From: Branchiostoma floridae
Taxonomy: Eukaryota > Chordata > Leptocardii > Amphioxiformes > Branchiostomatidae
Direction of reading: 5' to 3'
Assembly (NCBI RefSeq): GCF_000003815.2
Contig: NC_049994.1
Coordinates: forward strand, 14,002,649-14,066,648
DNA length: 64,000 bases
The position numbers were made by a program, and so were the translations under genes. Shown here piece after piece: positions 26,301 through 36,601 of the stretch (its first letter is position 1; each line of letters begins with the position of its first letter). The notes under the pieces were generated by a model, which saw only the letters and a program-made list of their open reading frames with translations, did not search any database and was not told the origin of the DNA.

Positions 26301-29300
26301 GGCATTACAACAATACATCAGAAGTCGATACATGTGAATCTAACAATGTGTCGTCTGTATCAAAGCATTATTTCCTCTCCTGTAAGTCTGACCACTTGCA
26401 AAAATGCATAATACTACAATCCTTCCAACATGTAACGTTACCTTCTTGTACGGTATTGATCCATATAAACGTGCAGTATCCTCAAAAACTTTTCAACATG
26501 TTTCTTGTACTAAATATGAGAAAAGAGAAACCATGATCTTCAGCAATAACATTACATAATATATTTTGCATTAGTTTTACCTGTTATGTCTTTTTTGGAG
26601 AGACCAGCATCACAGTACCAGGGGCCGTTGGAGTCACTGACAATCTTAGAACCAGGGAGGCAGTCAACATGATAGCAGAGGCGGTCTGAACCTTGACAGA
26701 TGCAGTTGTCATGATCAGGCGTACCCCACTGGTCTCCAACCTGCAGGAAGAAAATTTTGTCTTAACTCTCAGGCAAAGGCAATCGTCTTGGGCGAAGGCC
26801 TCTTCCCAGCATCCTAGCTTTAGTCATGATTTTTTTTCTCCATAGTTCTGAGGAGTTCTGTCCATCACTTTCGGACCGCACATCTCAATACTGTGCCAGG
26901 TGCAATTATCAGACGAATCGAAACGACATTTTGTCCAATTATGTCGCCTACATGATTGAGAACGATACAAAAACGTAGTGCCAAGCTTGAAAAAGCTGGA
27001 TAGCAGCCAGTTTCAAATACATTTGACATGATTTAGACCTAACGTGCAAATTGCATGATATAATAGTAGTTTACAACAAAAAGCTCAGATGCCCTAATTC
27101 AGTGTCCAGTGCATCCTCTAGTAAAAAAAAAAATACAAAAACGATGCACTGCATCGTGCATAGATGCATTTGCATTGTCTTTCTACCATGTTGTTGACTA
27201 CCGCTGACTTTTACTGGGAATTAATACATGTTTAATTAATTACCTGATGGTCTTGACAACCCTTCGTCTTGATAAGTATGTCATCTGCTACCCCGCGGGC
27301 AAGACCCCTTTCTTCTTCTGCAATAAGAGGAGCCTCTGCTGCGTCTTCAGTTCCCTCAAGGTCAGTTCCCTCAAGGTCAGTTCCCTCAAGGTCAGTTCCC
27401 TCAAGGTCAGTTCCCTCAAGGTCAAGGCCGTTTTCGTCTTCTACAAAAAGACATCACTGTATTCTAACCCATCGGACAGAACAGAGATCATTGCCCATGG
27501 TTCACAACACCATGGAAAACAACTAGTTAGGTTGTAAATTGATGTACAAATAAAAATAAGGATAATGCAGTGTTGAACTATATATACTCTTAACATGCCT
27601 ATTTATCATTGCGATTTGAAGCCAACGAGCATGTTTCTTGCGTTGCCTCCGAAAACAACAGAAACCATTAAACTTAGGTTCATGTGACCTAAACCATTAC
27701 ACACAATCATATGATTATCGTCACCTGATGACCACCCATCAGGACAATCCCAGAGACCATTGGAGTCACGGACACTCTCAAAAACACATTCATCGTCAGC
27801 ACGATAGCAGAAACGGTGCTGTCCGTGGCAGTAACAGTTCTCATGCTCAGGCGTGCCCCACTGATCTCCGTCCTGCAAGAAAACTTAACTAACTTAGAAC
27901 GGAAAGGAATGTTACTTGGGGATAAGCCATTATCTCAACAACAAACTGTAAGTACGTGTCATTCCCTGATCGTGCTGATAAATTGATTATCATCAGAGTC
28001 AGTCACTTAGATATCAACAACAATACCCTTCGGCTGGAGAGATTTGTCTATATTCTATTACATGTATTATATGTACCTGATGCCCCTCACAACCTTTCGT
28101 CATGTTAGTTCCGTCATCAGTTTCCATAGGAACAAGGTCGTTTTCTTCTGCAACAGAGAACAAGTGCCACATTGCAATTTATTATAACACTCACAATTCG
28201 AAGACCAATTTGCTATTACTTCAAATTTCAAACTTTTCAACACTTCATTAAAACCATCGCAAGTCTACGAAGTTATTGTTGAAACATACATAGAAACTTG
28301 ATAATTAACGTTACCTGCTATTTCCCGAAGATCATCAAGAATGCTCCCAACTTCATCGGAAGCTCCTTGCTGTGTGCTGCTGTCTGCTGTTACTTCTGGA
28401 GAACATAAGTTCGAAAGTTTTGTATTCAGAATACGAGTTGCTGTACAAGTTGAGGTTACCATTCAAGTTGAGGGTGGCAGAAACAAGTGAGATGACATTG
28501 GGCCTACTAACAACAGCATGTTCCAATAACTAAGCACCAAACCATGCTGTGAACAACAAGCACGGACCGGACAGCGAACTTATTCTGATACTAGAAAAGA
28601 TCGACGCCTGCTTCAAAAGAGCTTAAAAAATAGGAATGATTAGCCTATATCCAGGCAAGATGGTATCTGATTTATTATAATCCTTCCATAAGTTACATGT
28701 ACCTTTCAGTAACTGGAGAAGGCTGGCGTCCGCATTCTCGGCCACATCTGCCTTTATGTCGTCACTGACAGCTACAAAAATTATATATGATAGATTTCAT
28801 ATGATCAAAGACATGTGATTTTCACAATCAGTTTATGATAAACACAAGTAGTAGTTAACATGACAGGTCCAGTTGATAATGAAATTATTTTTACAAAACG
28901 CATTACTTAATACATTTATAATTGTTACAACCAAATTGCATTCAAAACATGTCAACATCAATAAACAAATTAAACTACATTTATGCTAAATATGTTGATG
29001 GGGCGGAGAGTGCGCTAAAAGAAACAAGGTGGATCCGACAATCCTTGCGAATGAGATAGAGGCAGGAAAAAAACAATAGGATTCAAAGGAAGGAAACAAA
29101 TGATTTGACAAGACTTGCTACGAAGCTCCGAAAGAATTGTAAATATATCTTCTTGTTAACAGAGTGGGGTAAGGATACTCTCCAAGCAGAGGTTGAGTCG
29201 CGGAGATGTAGAAGTAGTCGGGAAATTTACCATACTGTATATCATACAAAGCAGCTACAAAATGAGCGAACATACCGTAGATTGCAAACAAATTGGCAAA

Positions 29301-31811
29301 CGGTATACCAATGTCTTGGAATGCCAACGTCAATTCCAAGGTCAAACAAGAAGGTGTGAAAGAACGAAGTGTTTTGTCATCCTGTCAACCTGTCACCTGA
29401 TTTAACGATGAAATCAACTTCTTAGGCCATTCTTTTATTCGCATGCTCGCATCAGTTCCCAGAACATGGCCTTGAAGTGATGGAAGAATAGTCCGGCATA
29501 CCATTGATATACTGCAGTTTGTCTACAGCAGTACCTGTATTGTACTTGTAGGGTATTACGTAATTGACATATTGTACATTGTACTTCACGTGTCCATCCC
29601 AAAATAGCTTTAATATTGACCTTTGTTGTGGTCTTCTTTTCTCTATAATTTTCAATATGTATGAAGGAGTTCCAGGCCCGACTTGGCAAAGCTAGAGGTT
29701 CCTTCAGTCGCCTCCGTGTTATTTGGAAATCCAAATCATTTAGCCTGGAAACCAAGCTCAGACTGTATAACAGCAATGTAAAGTCCGTCCTTCTGTATGG
29801 CTCTGAGTGCTGGAGAGTTACAAAGTCAGACATGAAGAAAATTGATGTATTCCACAATAGTTGTCTGCGTAGAATATGAAACATCTACTGGCCAAATAAG
29901 ATCAGTAATGAAGAACTGTAAAGAAAAACAAACACAAGACAGTTGTCTACTGAAATTGCCATCAGAAGACTGAAATGGTTGGGCCATGTTCTGCGGATGT
30001 CGGATGACCATATTCCCAAAGTTGCTCTACATTGGGCCCCTGAGGGGAAGAGAAAACGGGGACGTCCTAAAACTACATGAAGACGTACTGTGGCTAAAGA
30101 CCTAGCGGCCATTGGGATCCCCTGGGATGCTGCTCAGCCTCTAGCACAGAACAGACCCCAGTGGAGGAAACTTATGACAGCCTTATGTCCCACATGGGAT
30201 GAAGAGGATAAGTAAGTAAGTATGAAGGAGTTCTCCATCCATGTGCCCTGTGTATTGAATGGTATCGCATTTGTGCCTGTAGTCCTGGTAACCCCCATGC
30301 AGAGCCTTTTCGTTGTGCACGACATAGTAGGTATATAGGAAGTGATTTACGAAGGTACCGGCTTAATCACATCAGAAAGCAACAATAAAACTGTGTAAAA
30401 TCAGCATGATTCATTTTCATATCCCCCATGCGGAGCCCAAATTAACATTACCAATCAATCATAGTATCCTTGACAGTTTTGGATGGTCCACAAACAACTT
30501 GATATTAAACAAAATGTTATTTTAAAGTTTTCTCGACGAAAACAACACTTTCAAAAGCATTGGACTCCATCTGGCAGGAAGGACTGCTACACAAACTTTT
30601 GTCAACGGGTATATCTGGAACATTATTCGATAGTATTTAAGGTCTGTACAACCATTCCATAGCCAGTGCATAAACTTGCAAATATAATACTGCTGGTCAT
30701 ATATACATCATCGATCCAGCAAACGAAATGACTGCAACCCCCAACTAAACACAACCGAATTATCTAGTTTATTTTATGCTCACGACATTGTCCTAGTATC
30801 AACAAGCCAATGTAGCCTGCAAAAGGCACATTACCGTAGGGTACATAGGTATGGGGCAAGATTGGGCTTAATGACAATTCTCTACTAGTGAAGCACAGCT
30901 AAATTTCTGTGCATCAATCCTAGGTGAGTGCCTCACCACACGGGCAAAATTAGGCCAGTATAGGCAGATACCGCATGTGGATAGAAATGTACAGTAGAAT
31001 GTATTCATGTTATAAACGATCAGTGAGAAATACCGAGATATAGCTTTCAATACATGAAGCATTTGTACTACAGCAATGTAAAATACCATAATCCAATATC
31101 ACAATTATGCTTGAGGGGGTATTAAAAACTAAAAAAAAAGGAAAAAATCCTCGAGGAGTCCGATTTTGCCTATCTTCCGCTTAAAAACACCTAAATACAT
31201 TAAATGCTCAATCTGAACTAAAACAAAGACTAAGAGACAACTTTCTTCAACATCTGTACTCAGAATAGAACTTTCGTGGTAGAAAGAGAAGGAAATAAGT
31301 TGGAGACTAGAGCAAAGTTCACCTTGCACATAACTGGACATATAGATATACAAGATTTCAATCATCGCCGAGCATTGACTAAACTAAGGATTAGCGATCA
31401 CCCACTGCAAATTGAAGCTGGTAGATACAGCCAGTCTTCCTCTTAAGGACACAATATGTGCATTTTGAGGCAACATGTATGTACAAAATGAACCACATTT
31501 TGTTTTATAATGTTCACCATAGACAGATACATCTCGTGTAAGTGCACTTCAACTGGACCGTAAGTACGCATGTTTAACAAAAGACGAAATTGTCACGATA
31601 TAAATTATGTTATCTGAAAACTACAATAACGTCAAAAAACTACACTTGCTTGCTTGAGACTTTAGTTATGTAATACAATGCATTTGGCCCATGTTGGGGT
31701 ATGGATGTATAATAAAGATAATTGCCATCAATGATTAATTAGTAGCTCACCTGCACTGCTGACAGTGAGAAGGAGCGTGCTTCCGAGGAAGATGGCACAG
31801 AGGACCCTCAT
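14354..31811 (-). CDS. Secreted multidomain C-type lectin (13 coding exons, 644 aa)
   Basis: Exons in transcript order: 31811-31751, 28771-28703, 28395-28315, 28147-28077, 27872-27725, 27440-27244, 26740-26581, 25978-25941, 25808-25428, 16527-16411, 15721-15553, 15129-14695 and 14361-14354. All phases match and total 645 codons with stop. Residues 1-20 form a signal peptide. Residues 21-87 are acidic and low in cysteine. Two six-Cys modules start at KGC (88 and 203), each split by an intron after HQ and sharing GDQWGTP and DSNGxW; they vaguely recall vWC or fibronectin type I folds. Residues 150-174 are (DLEGT)5. Residues 276-441 are helical: a hydrophobic stretch (280-306) and a coiled coil (309-345). 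The C-type lectin domain (499-640) has six cysteines, EPN (593-595) and WND (624-626), predicting Ca-dependent mannose-type binding. If the last donor is unused, a stop at 14687 ends the protein one or two residues differently. An immune or adhesive role is inference. Confidence 0.85.
14695..15129 (-). CDS. C-type lectin domain exon of the secreted lectin
   Basis: One exon encodes the whole domain. It begins [15 protein letters not shown], giving the N-terminal cysteine pair of the long form, then HC, a WFGLND motif, EPNN, NEDC, WNDVNC and FLCERK. The calcium-site residues E, N, N and D are all present, so the domain looks functional. EPN normally signals mannose or GlcNAc preference, while QPD would signal galactose. 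Confidence 0.93.
16826..17036. mobile_element. Small TIR MITE, family A copy 2
   Basis: It has the same inverted ends as the element at 8093. The outer end reads GTAAC on the left and AACTAGCGTTAC on the right. The GGTAACCTATATCCGTTG block on the left is mirrored by AACGAATATAGGTTACCC. It sits in the 8.9-kb intron of the lectin gene, about 300 bp upstream of the 16527 exon. Confidence 0.75.
18518..21771 (+). repeat. 3.3-kb tandem segmental duplication, copy 1
   Basis: It starts at ACTAGAAAGGCCGACATTTG and ends in GAAAGAAA microsatellite sequence. The next 3.3 kb (21772-25137) repeats it in the same order with few differences. It contains a fragment related to the element at 38037 (GTGGCCACTATAGACAGGTG near 19219), two diverged internal paralogous blocks near 20.0-20.45 and 20.48-20.95 kb, and a 163-bp tandem array. 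It lies within a lectin intron. Confidence 0.9.
21040..21600 (+). repeat. 163-bp tandem array inside duplication copy 1
   Basis: Units begin TACCAGGGTACAGG-like at 21061, 21223, 21387 and 21550, a period of 162-164 bp. Each holds AAAGTGTCCTTTTTTGGTC and TGTACACCAAAAGTGTTAT. Long open frames here arise from the repeat. Confidence 0.9.
21772..25137 (+). repeat. 3.3-kb tandem segmental duplication, copy 2
   Basis: This is a near-identical direct repeat of 18518-21771 at an initial offset of 3254 bp. It carries about 60 bp near 22460-22520 that copy 1 lacks and about 45 bp near 23360-23400 absent from the matching place in copy 1. The high identity indicates a recent duplication or gene conversion. 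Confidence 0.9.
24402..24962 (+). repeat. 163-bp tandem array inside duplication copy 2
   Basis: Same units as 21040-21600, with starts at 24423, 24585, 24749 and 24912. Confidence 0.9.
25139..25232 (+). repeat. 47-bp tandem duplication x2
   Basis: The 47-bp unit, including ATATTTCACCATACTATG and GGCTGAAATATAA, occurs twice without change directly after the GAAA microsatellite that ends the 3.3-kb duplication. Confidence 0.9.
25428..25808 (-). CDS. Helical/coiled-coil exon of the secreted lectin
   Basis: This phase 0-0 exon encodes 127 residues. It opens with an Ala/Val/Gly-rich hydrophobic stretch of about 27 residues, then a heptad-like segment ([20 protein letters not shown]) and further amphipathic helix. 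The next two exons (16527-16411 and 15721-15553) continue the helical pattern. A hydrophobic helix followed by a coiled coil is seen in alpha-helical membrane-active proteins but also in oligomerisation stalks. I cannot name a family. Confidence 0.8.
27349..27423 (-). repeat. Coding 15-bp minisatellite x5 encoding (DLEGT)5
   Basis: AGTTCCCTCAAGGTC is repeated five times without a change on the + strand. Read on the - strand inside the lectin exon 27440-27244 it encodes the pentapeptide DLEGT five times. The unit length keeps the frame, so copy-number change would only alter linker length. Confidence 0.93.
29176..29265. mobile_element. Fragment of Mutator-like CTCCAAGCAGA element
   Basis: TACTCTCCAAGCAGAGGTTG and a following GTCGCGGAGATGTAGAAGTAGT block match the left arm of the element at 35820. 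No matching right end was found nearby, so this is probably a truncated copy. It lies in the first coding intron of the lectin gene. Confidence 0.55.
29673..30219 (+). pseudogene. 5'-truncated non-LTR retrotransposon (reverse transcriptase C-terminal remnant)
   Basis: The + strand translation reads [15 protein letters not shown], then [21 protein letters not shown] and FHNSCLRRI. It continues past stop codons with [10 protein letters not shown] and GKRKRGRPK. These are hallmarks of the region C-terminal to the reverse transcriptase in non-LTR elements found throughout invertebrates. Several in-frame stops show it is dead. The 3' end is a short (TAAG) microsatellite tail. The direct repeat GTATGAAGGAGTTC flanks it at 29659-29672 and 30220-30233, so both insertion boundaries are visible. 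Confidence 0.85.
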
Positions 31812-31827
31812 GATGAGTTTTCTTCTC

Positions 31828-31830
31828 CCT
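31828..31830 (-). promoter_or_regulatory. Splice acceptor preceding the lectin start codon (5' UTR intron)
   Basis: On the - strand, a run of ten T is followed by CAG and then GGAGAAGAAAACTCATC before the ATG at 31811. This strong acceptor 17 bp upstream of the start indicates that a non-coding first exon lies further upstream. Confidence 0.6.
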
Positions 31831-32360
31831 GAAAAAAAAAAGGAACGGCAAATTTTTGCTCATGTTTGCACTTAGATGAAGTAAGCTTGGGTCATTCCTT
31901 AGAAATAGCTTATGTAATTTTGATGCTTTTCGCAGGGCTAAAACTCCCCGAAGCGCTAAAATAGATCTGCGGGCCGACTGTCTTGGCCGGACCAAGAAAC
32001 CGGCTGCCGGTCGGGGTAGCAAATCTGGCCCCCTGGAAACAAGACTTCTCGCCAGGGTCGGCAGAGATTCTGTTCGGCAGCCAAGGCAGTCTTCCCGAGG
32101 ACCGAAGATAAGCACTCCGGTGATTTGTCATGCAAGGGCAGTTCAAGCTCTTCTTGCATGGCAAATTATCGGAGAGCATATCTGAAGTCCTCGGGAAGAC
32201 CTGCCTAAGCTGCCGAACAGGTTCTCTGCTGGCCCTAGCTTTAAAAAGGTCTGGTGGCCAGGGTAACTGGAACAAGAGGACCTGGGTAACGCGGGGTCGC
32301 CTGGTAACTTTGTCCGGAGGAATTGAGATGAATTGAGAATAAAAGACGACGAAGAAGAAG

Positions 32361-32660
32361 GAGATGGCAAAGAATTGCAGAATATCGATCAACTGTAGGC
32401 CGCTTCCCGGGCGGGTTACGGGCAACCAGTTTACGAGCTTTGCACGATCGACCTCAAAAACGCTGAATCTGGAGTAGGTTTCGACGGTCTAGAACGAACA
32501 TAGTCTTATATCGACCGAGAAGTGCAGCTAGCGGCAAGCAGACACCGACCGTTCTCCGTATAGGATTGTTAAGAGCTCGCTGACACCTCCATTCTTTATG
32601 CGTGACGGCTACTTTACCATGCCTGGCGAAAATCGTACATCGGACGGTAGATCCTTGAAT
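32361..32660. repeat. Diverged 300-bp direct repeat, copy 1
   Basis: It shares with 32971-33263 the ordered words ATTGCAGAAT, AGGCCGCT, CGGGCGGG, ACCAGTTTACGAGCTTTGC, AGCAGACAC, AGAGCTCGCTGA and AAATCGTACATC. The offset is about 605 bp. The origin is unknown; it may be a retroelement fragment or a local duplication. Confidence 0.7.
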
Positions 32661-32970
32661 AGGCGCAGGTAACACCGTATCATTGTGAAACAAAGTAAAT
32701 TGAGACTTGAATAAAAACAAGAGATCTGATATGACGATCATACCAGATTGGCAGTCTCCACCGACGAAAATGAATCACGCTTTATCGATCAGAATAAAAA
32801 CGGCAAACCCCATCGGTGGACACGCGGTGTACCCTGCATGACAGTCCAAATGCCCGGCCTGCCAACTTTCCACGTCTGGGCATGGCAACGTTGCGCACGG
32901 CATGGTTCTTGGACACAGAGTTGTAGAAAACTTGCTTTGATCGAGAACAAAAGATACAAAAAAATAAGAG

Positions 32971-33263
32971 GTGAGGGCAATGGATTGCAGAATGTCAAGC
33001 AACTGCAGGCCGCTGCTCGGGCGGGCTACGGACAACCAGTTTACGAGCTTTGCGCAACCCAAAAAAACGATGAATACAAACATATACGTACACCGGGCGC
33101 TAAAAATGGAAGTGGAGGCTAAGGAGCTATCGGTGTTCAAGCAGACACTGGCCGTACTCCCCACGTAAATGACTCTTTAGAGCTCGCTGATAGCAATATT
33201 CTATGTGTGACGAATGCTTTATTAGGCTTGCCGAAAAATCGTACATCAGAATGTAGATCCTAA
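32971..33263. repeat. Diverged 300-bp direct repeat, copy 2
   Basis: Partner of 32361-32660. Both copies have short open frames in this stretch but neither gives a recognisable protein. Confidence 0.7.
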
Positions 33264-33559
33264 TTGGGATCGGAAAACATATTAATCTGACACCAGTGTG
33301 CCTACGCTCTTGCTCGATTTTATTTGAGAAATCTGACGGAGACATTGCATGTACATGCACATCCAAACTTCACCGTCAGTTGATCATGACTTAAACTCAA
33401 ACTCAAAACAGCGACGTTGACAAGTTACATCAAGTTTGATAAAGAACATCAAATGCAACTTCATGTCAGAAAGCAAGCCCCTGTCCATAAGAGTTTAAAA
33501 GACTAGAAAAAGTTAAACTCAGACCCACCGAAATCTCGCCAAGTGTGTGACACCAGAAG

Positions 33560-33639
33560 TTTGTTGATCCTGCTCTCACCACCACCTGTTCCTCCCGGGT
33601 CGGCTGTCTGAAGGCGCGGGGAACGCGGGCCGTTTTATA
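33560..33639 (-). promoter_or_regulatory. Candidate TATA promoter and leader exon for the lectin gene
   Basis: On the - strand TATAAAA (33639-33633) precedes a GC-rich stretch and a possible donor (GAACAG followed by GTGGTG) about 40 bp later. A start around 33605 would give a short leader exon that could splice to the acceptor at 31828. This is an inference from motif order only. Confidence 0.35.
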
Positions 33640-34946
33640 CCGTTTTCTCCTGTCAGTCATCTAAAAATAACATTCGTATCCTTGTCAGACGACTTTCATG
33701 TCAACTCCACTCGCTCTGGGTTGGTTGAAAGTCGTATGGAGGAGGTTCAAGGGGTGTAAATATTCAAAACATTTCGTAGAAGTCAGGATGCGGTCTGACT
33801 TCTAGAGAAACGTGTTCTTTACGCTATTCAGGTAGTCATCACGCGAGCCTGTATGTTTGTGGTTTTCTATACTGGCCTGAGGATGGAAAATGCTTGGTTG
33901 GCTTTGCTGAGTCATGTATACACTTCTTTGGTGCAGTCAACATCACCAGTTACTTTGCTACCTAAATAAGTGAATTTCTTAGCGCTATAGCCTCTGCCAC
34001 ACAATCTACCACAATGGGGTTGTTATCTGTATTGTTCTTTTTTGCAATACTTTGGTCTCTCCTATGGGATCCTATGGAGCTCGAGTCCGAAAGTGTTTTC
34101 ATATTCAGTTGATATTTGCTGTTTTTTCATTGGGCATCAGCATGCCTACTTATGAAGAGGCCTAGATCATCTGCATAAGCTAGATCTTGGTGTTAGGATG
34201 GTTTTAATTGTCCACTGAATGCCTATTCTTTTGTCTTGGAGGGTGTTCTTCATTGGCCAGTCGGTTGCGAGGAAGAAGAGTAGCGGGGACAGGCAAATGT
34301 ACACCCCTTGGCTGGCTACACTCCTTGGACAGTTTTGAAGCTATCTTTTGCCACCGTAGGATCTGCTTGTAGATTACGAGTGTAAAACCATATTCACATA
34401 TTTGTGCAATATCAATCTTATACCAAAGCAAGGCATGGAACGCATGCGCAAGAACGTAACACCAAACCAAACCTGACAAAACAACGGGCATACCTCTGGC
34501 ACACGGGAAACACGGCGTCCTGCTCGCCTGACTGATATCCTGATATCCATCTTGTCTGTCATGCCTTTATAATTGCCAAAACAGGAATTGTAATGCATGA
34601 CAGGTAGGGCAGCAGGAACCATGCCAAAACCTCACTTTTCTTTCAAGAAGACAGGACGTAGGTACCACCGATTTGTAAACCGGGCATAACATGCCACCCA
34701 CGAACAGTAACTACTAGTATTCTGTAAGAGGTCGCCAACTACTTGAAAGTTTTTCTTTCCCATTGCATCTTGTTTCAAAAGAGATAATCCCATCTTTCTT
34801 GTGTTTCTGCAAGTTGTCCTTAATCCAAAATAGGCTGTTTTAATAAATAAAAAAATCCTTATAATCCCATGAGCCCCTGCTGATTTCCCTAAATTAAAAG
34901 TTCAAACTGCCACCCAAAGCTCTTTTTCGTTTATTCCATCTTGACA

Positions 34947-35157
34947 TACTGTAAATGCAGACATGTTCGCGGTGGATTAATGTTCGCGGTTTTCGCGGCG
35001 ACCACTTTACCGCGAACTTAAATCCACCGCGAACATTTTTCTATAAAGGTATTAGATCGCAGTCGATGGTGTTACCGCGAAATTAAATCCACCGCGAAAA
35101 GTCATTTTCCCCGCTACCGCGAAATTAAATCCCCGCGAACTTAAATGCATTTACGTA
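34947..35157. mobile_element. TACTGTAAATGC MITE, copy 1
   Basis: It starts TACTGTAAATGCAGAC and ends with the inverted form TTAAATGCATTTACGTA. Between them are several inverted and direct TTCGCGGT and ACCGCGAA words. A related element lies at 61011-61199 and a degraded one at 35516-35605. Confidence 0.75.
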
Positions 35158-35515
35158 CTTCAGACTGTTGCTTAGTTAAAGTAGGTATGCTTCCTTACAG
35201 GAAAGGATGTTACATTCTTTTTTTAAACTTAATATCATCAAAGGAATAAAGTGAAGAGTAGAATTTCATTTCCTCGCACAAGATGTCTTAGCGATCATAT
35301 TCCCCAGCCAGCCAGTCATAGTGACATTTGTTTTTGCTGTTACGATTTAACAGGTTGAATATTGGGTGGGGTTTTCGCCCAATTTCATCCATCTTGCACA
35401 AGTATGCAATATGATTATTTTTGTCTTTTTTGTCGTCATAGAGAGCCTGTACTGACATCTCGTTTTGTTTCCATTCCTCTAACATAAAGAGGGTGGAGAT
35501 CTCAAACTGTCAATG

Positions 35516-35605
35516 TACTGTAAATCTTGATATGTTCGCTGTGGTTTTATTTTCGCGGTTTTCACACTGATCTTTCCACTGCAAAATCATGACACTGCGA
35601 ATATA
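35516..35605. mobile_element. TACTGTAAAT MITE, degraded partial copy
   Basis: TACTGTAAATCTTGATATGT, a TTTTCGCGGTTTTCAC block and a later ACTGCGAATAT resemble the left half of the element at 34947. The right end is missing. Confidence 0.5.
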
Positions 35606-35819
35606 TTTTTTGTCTTCTTCCTCCTCTTACTCTGCCAGAATAAGGGCAGCGATACAGTTTACATTCCGCCTTTACCTCCACCGAGGTTATGTTTTCGATC
35701 GGGTCTGTCTGTGTGCTTGAACAGAATTACGTTGTACAGCACAAGAAGCATTTTGTAACATTACTTTGTAAACACCTGACAAGTGAGCTGCACGGCAGTT
35801 TATACAGGCAATGATCCGT

Positions 35820-36462
35820 TATTCTCCAAGCAGAGGTTGGGTCGCAGGGATTAGATAGTTGAGGGGAGCGAACCGGTAAAAAATCCCGGCCACTACTATC
35901 TAATCCCCGCGACTAGGGGTGGGCACCGGTACAAAACCGGTTTTTCTTATGGGACCTGTCCAGAAAAACCGGGCCTGAAAAAAACACGTGGGCAGGATGT
36001 TGGACCTATTGGAAAATAAATAGATTATATGATCAGGCATTCACAAGATTTGAGGCTTACAGGTCGAGGAAAAAACAAGAGCGAAGTAGGGTATAGTCTA
36101 TAGTCATTTCTACCAAGTTTTGCAATCAATCGTACAGAGGCAGTTAGCCTTGTACTAAGTTGTAGGATTTTATTGTTTATTGTTTATTGTTAAAATGACA
36201 CCCATTAGTGAATACACATGTGCATCCACTACTCTTCCTGGGGTCATTTTAAAACGCCAGTGAGAGTCAAATACTCCACAAAACAAATTTCTTTGTAGCG
36301 AAATAGACCATTGTTTTGAGTATCGCCCATTCACAAGTTTTCACTGAATCAGGTCCAGGTTTGAATTCAGGTCCGGACCTGATCCTCCGAATTGGAACCG
36401 GACCAGGATTTTCTGTACCGGTACCCACCCCTACCCGCGACCCAACCTCTGCTTGAAGAATA
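35820..36462. mobile_element. Mutator-like MITE interrupted by a hAT-like element
   Basis: The termini are inverted: TATTCTCCAAGCAGAGGTTG on the left and CAACCTCTGCTTGAAGAATA on the right. The 9-bp direct repeat ATGATCCGT flanks it (35811-35819 and 36463-36471). Without the nested 520-bp element and one copy of its 8-bp duplication, the remaining 115 bp form a near-perfect foldback with about 40-bp arms. Confidence 0.85.
35914..36433. mobile_element. Nested hAT-like non-autonomous element (8-bp target duplication)
   Basis: It begins TAGGGGTGGGCACCGGTAC and ends with the inverse GTACCGGTACCCACCCCTA. The 8-bp direct repeat CCCGCGAC flanks it exactly (35906-35913 and 36434-36441). Eight-bp duplications and TAGGGGTG-type ends fit the hAT superfamily. 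It is inserted in the right arm of the 35820 element. Confidence 0.85.
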
Positions 36463-36601
36463 ATGATCCGTGGCAGTTACGGCCGATGCACCCATATTTG
36501 ACACGAACATTTGTTTACCACATCACTATCAGCAGAGGAAGTCACGCACAGGTGTATCTGTTAAATCTTGACATTTCAACAGGGGAGAGGCCGTTCACTT
36601 A

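Noticed and set aside
27247..27537. 96- and 85-aa + strand open frames with SLKV or RSVPS repeats
   Set aside because: They are shadows of the minisatellite coding exon on the - strand.
31747..32425. 122- and 171-aa open frames on the - strand
   Set aside because: They overlap each other and a real splice acceptor in different frames, show no known motif and lack domain-like composition.
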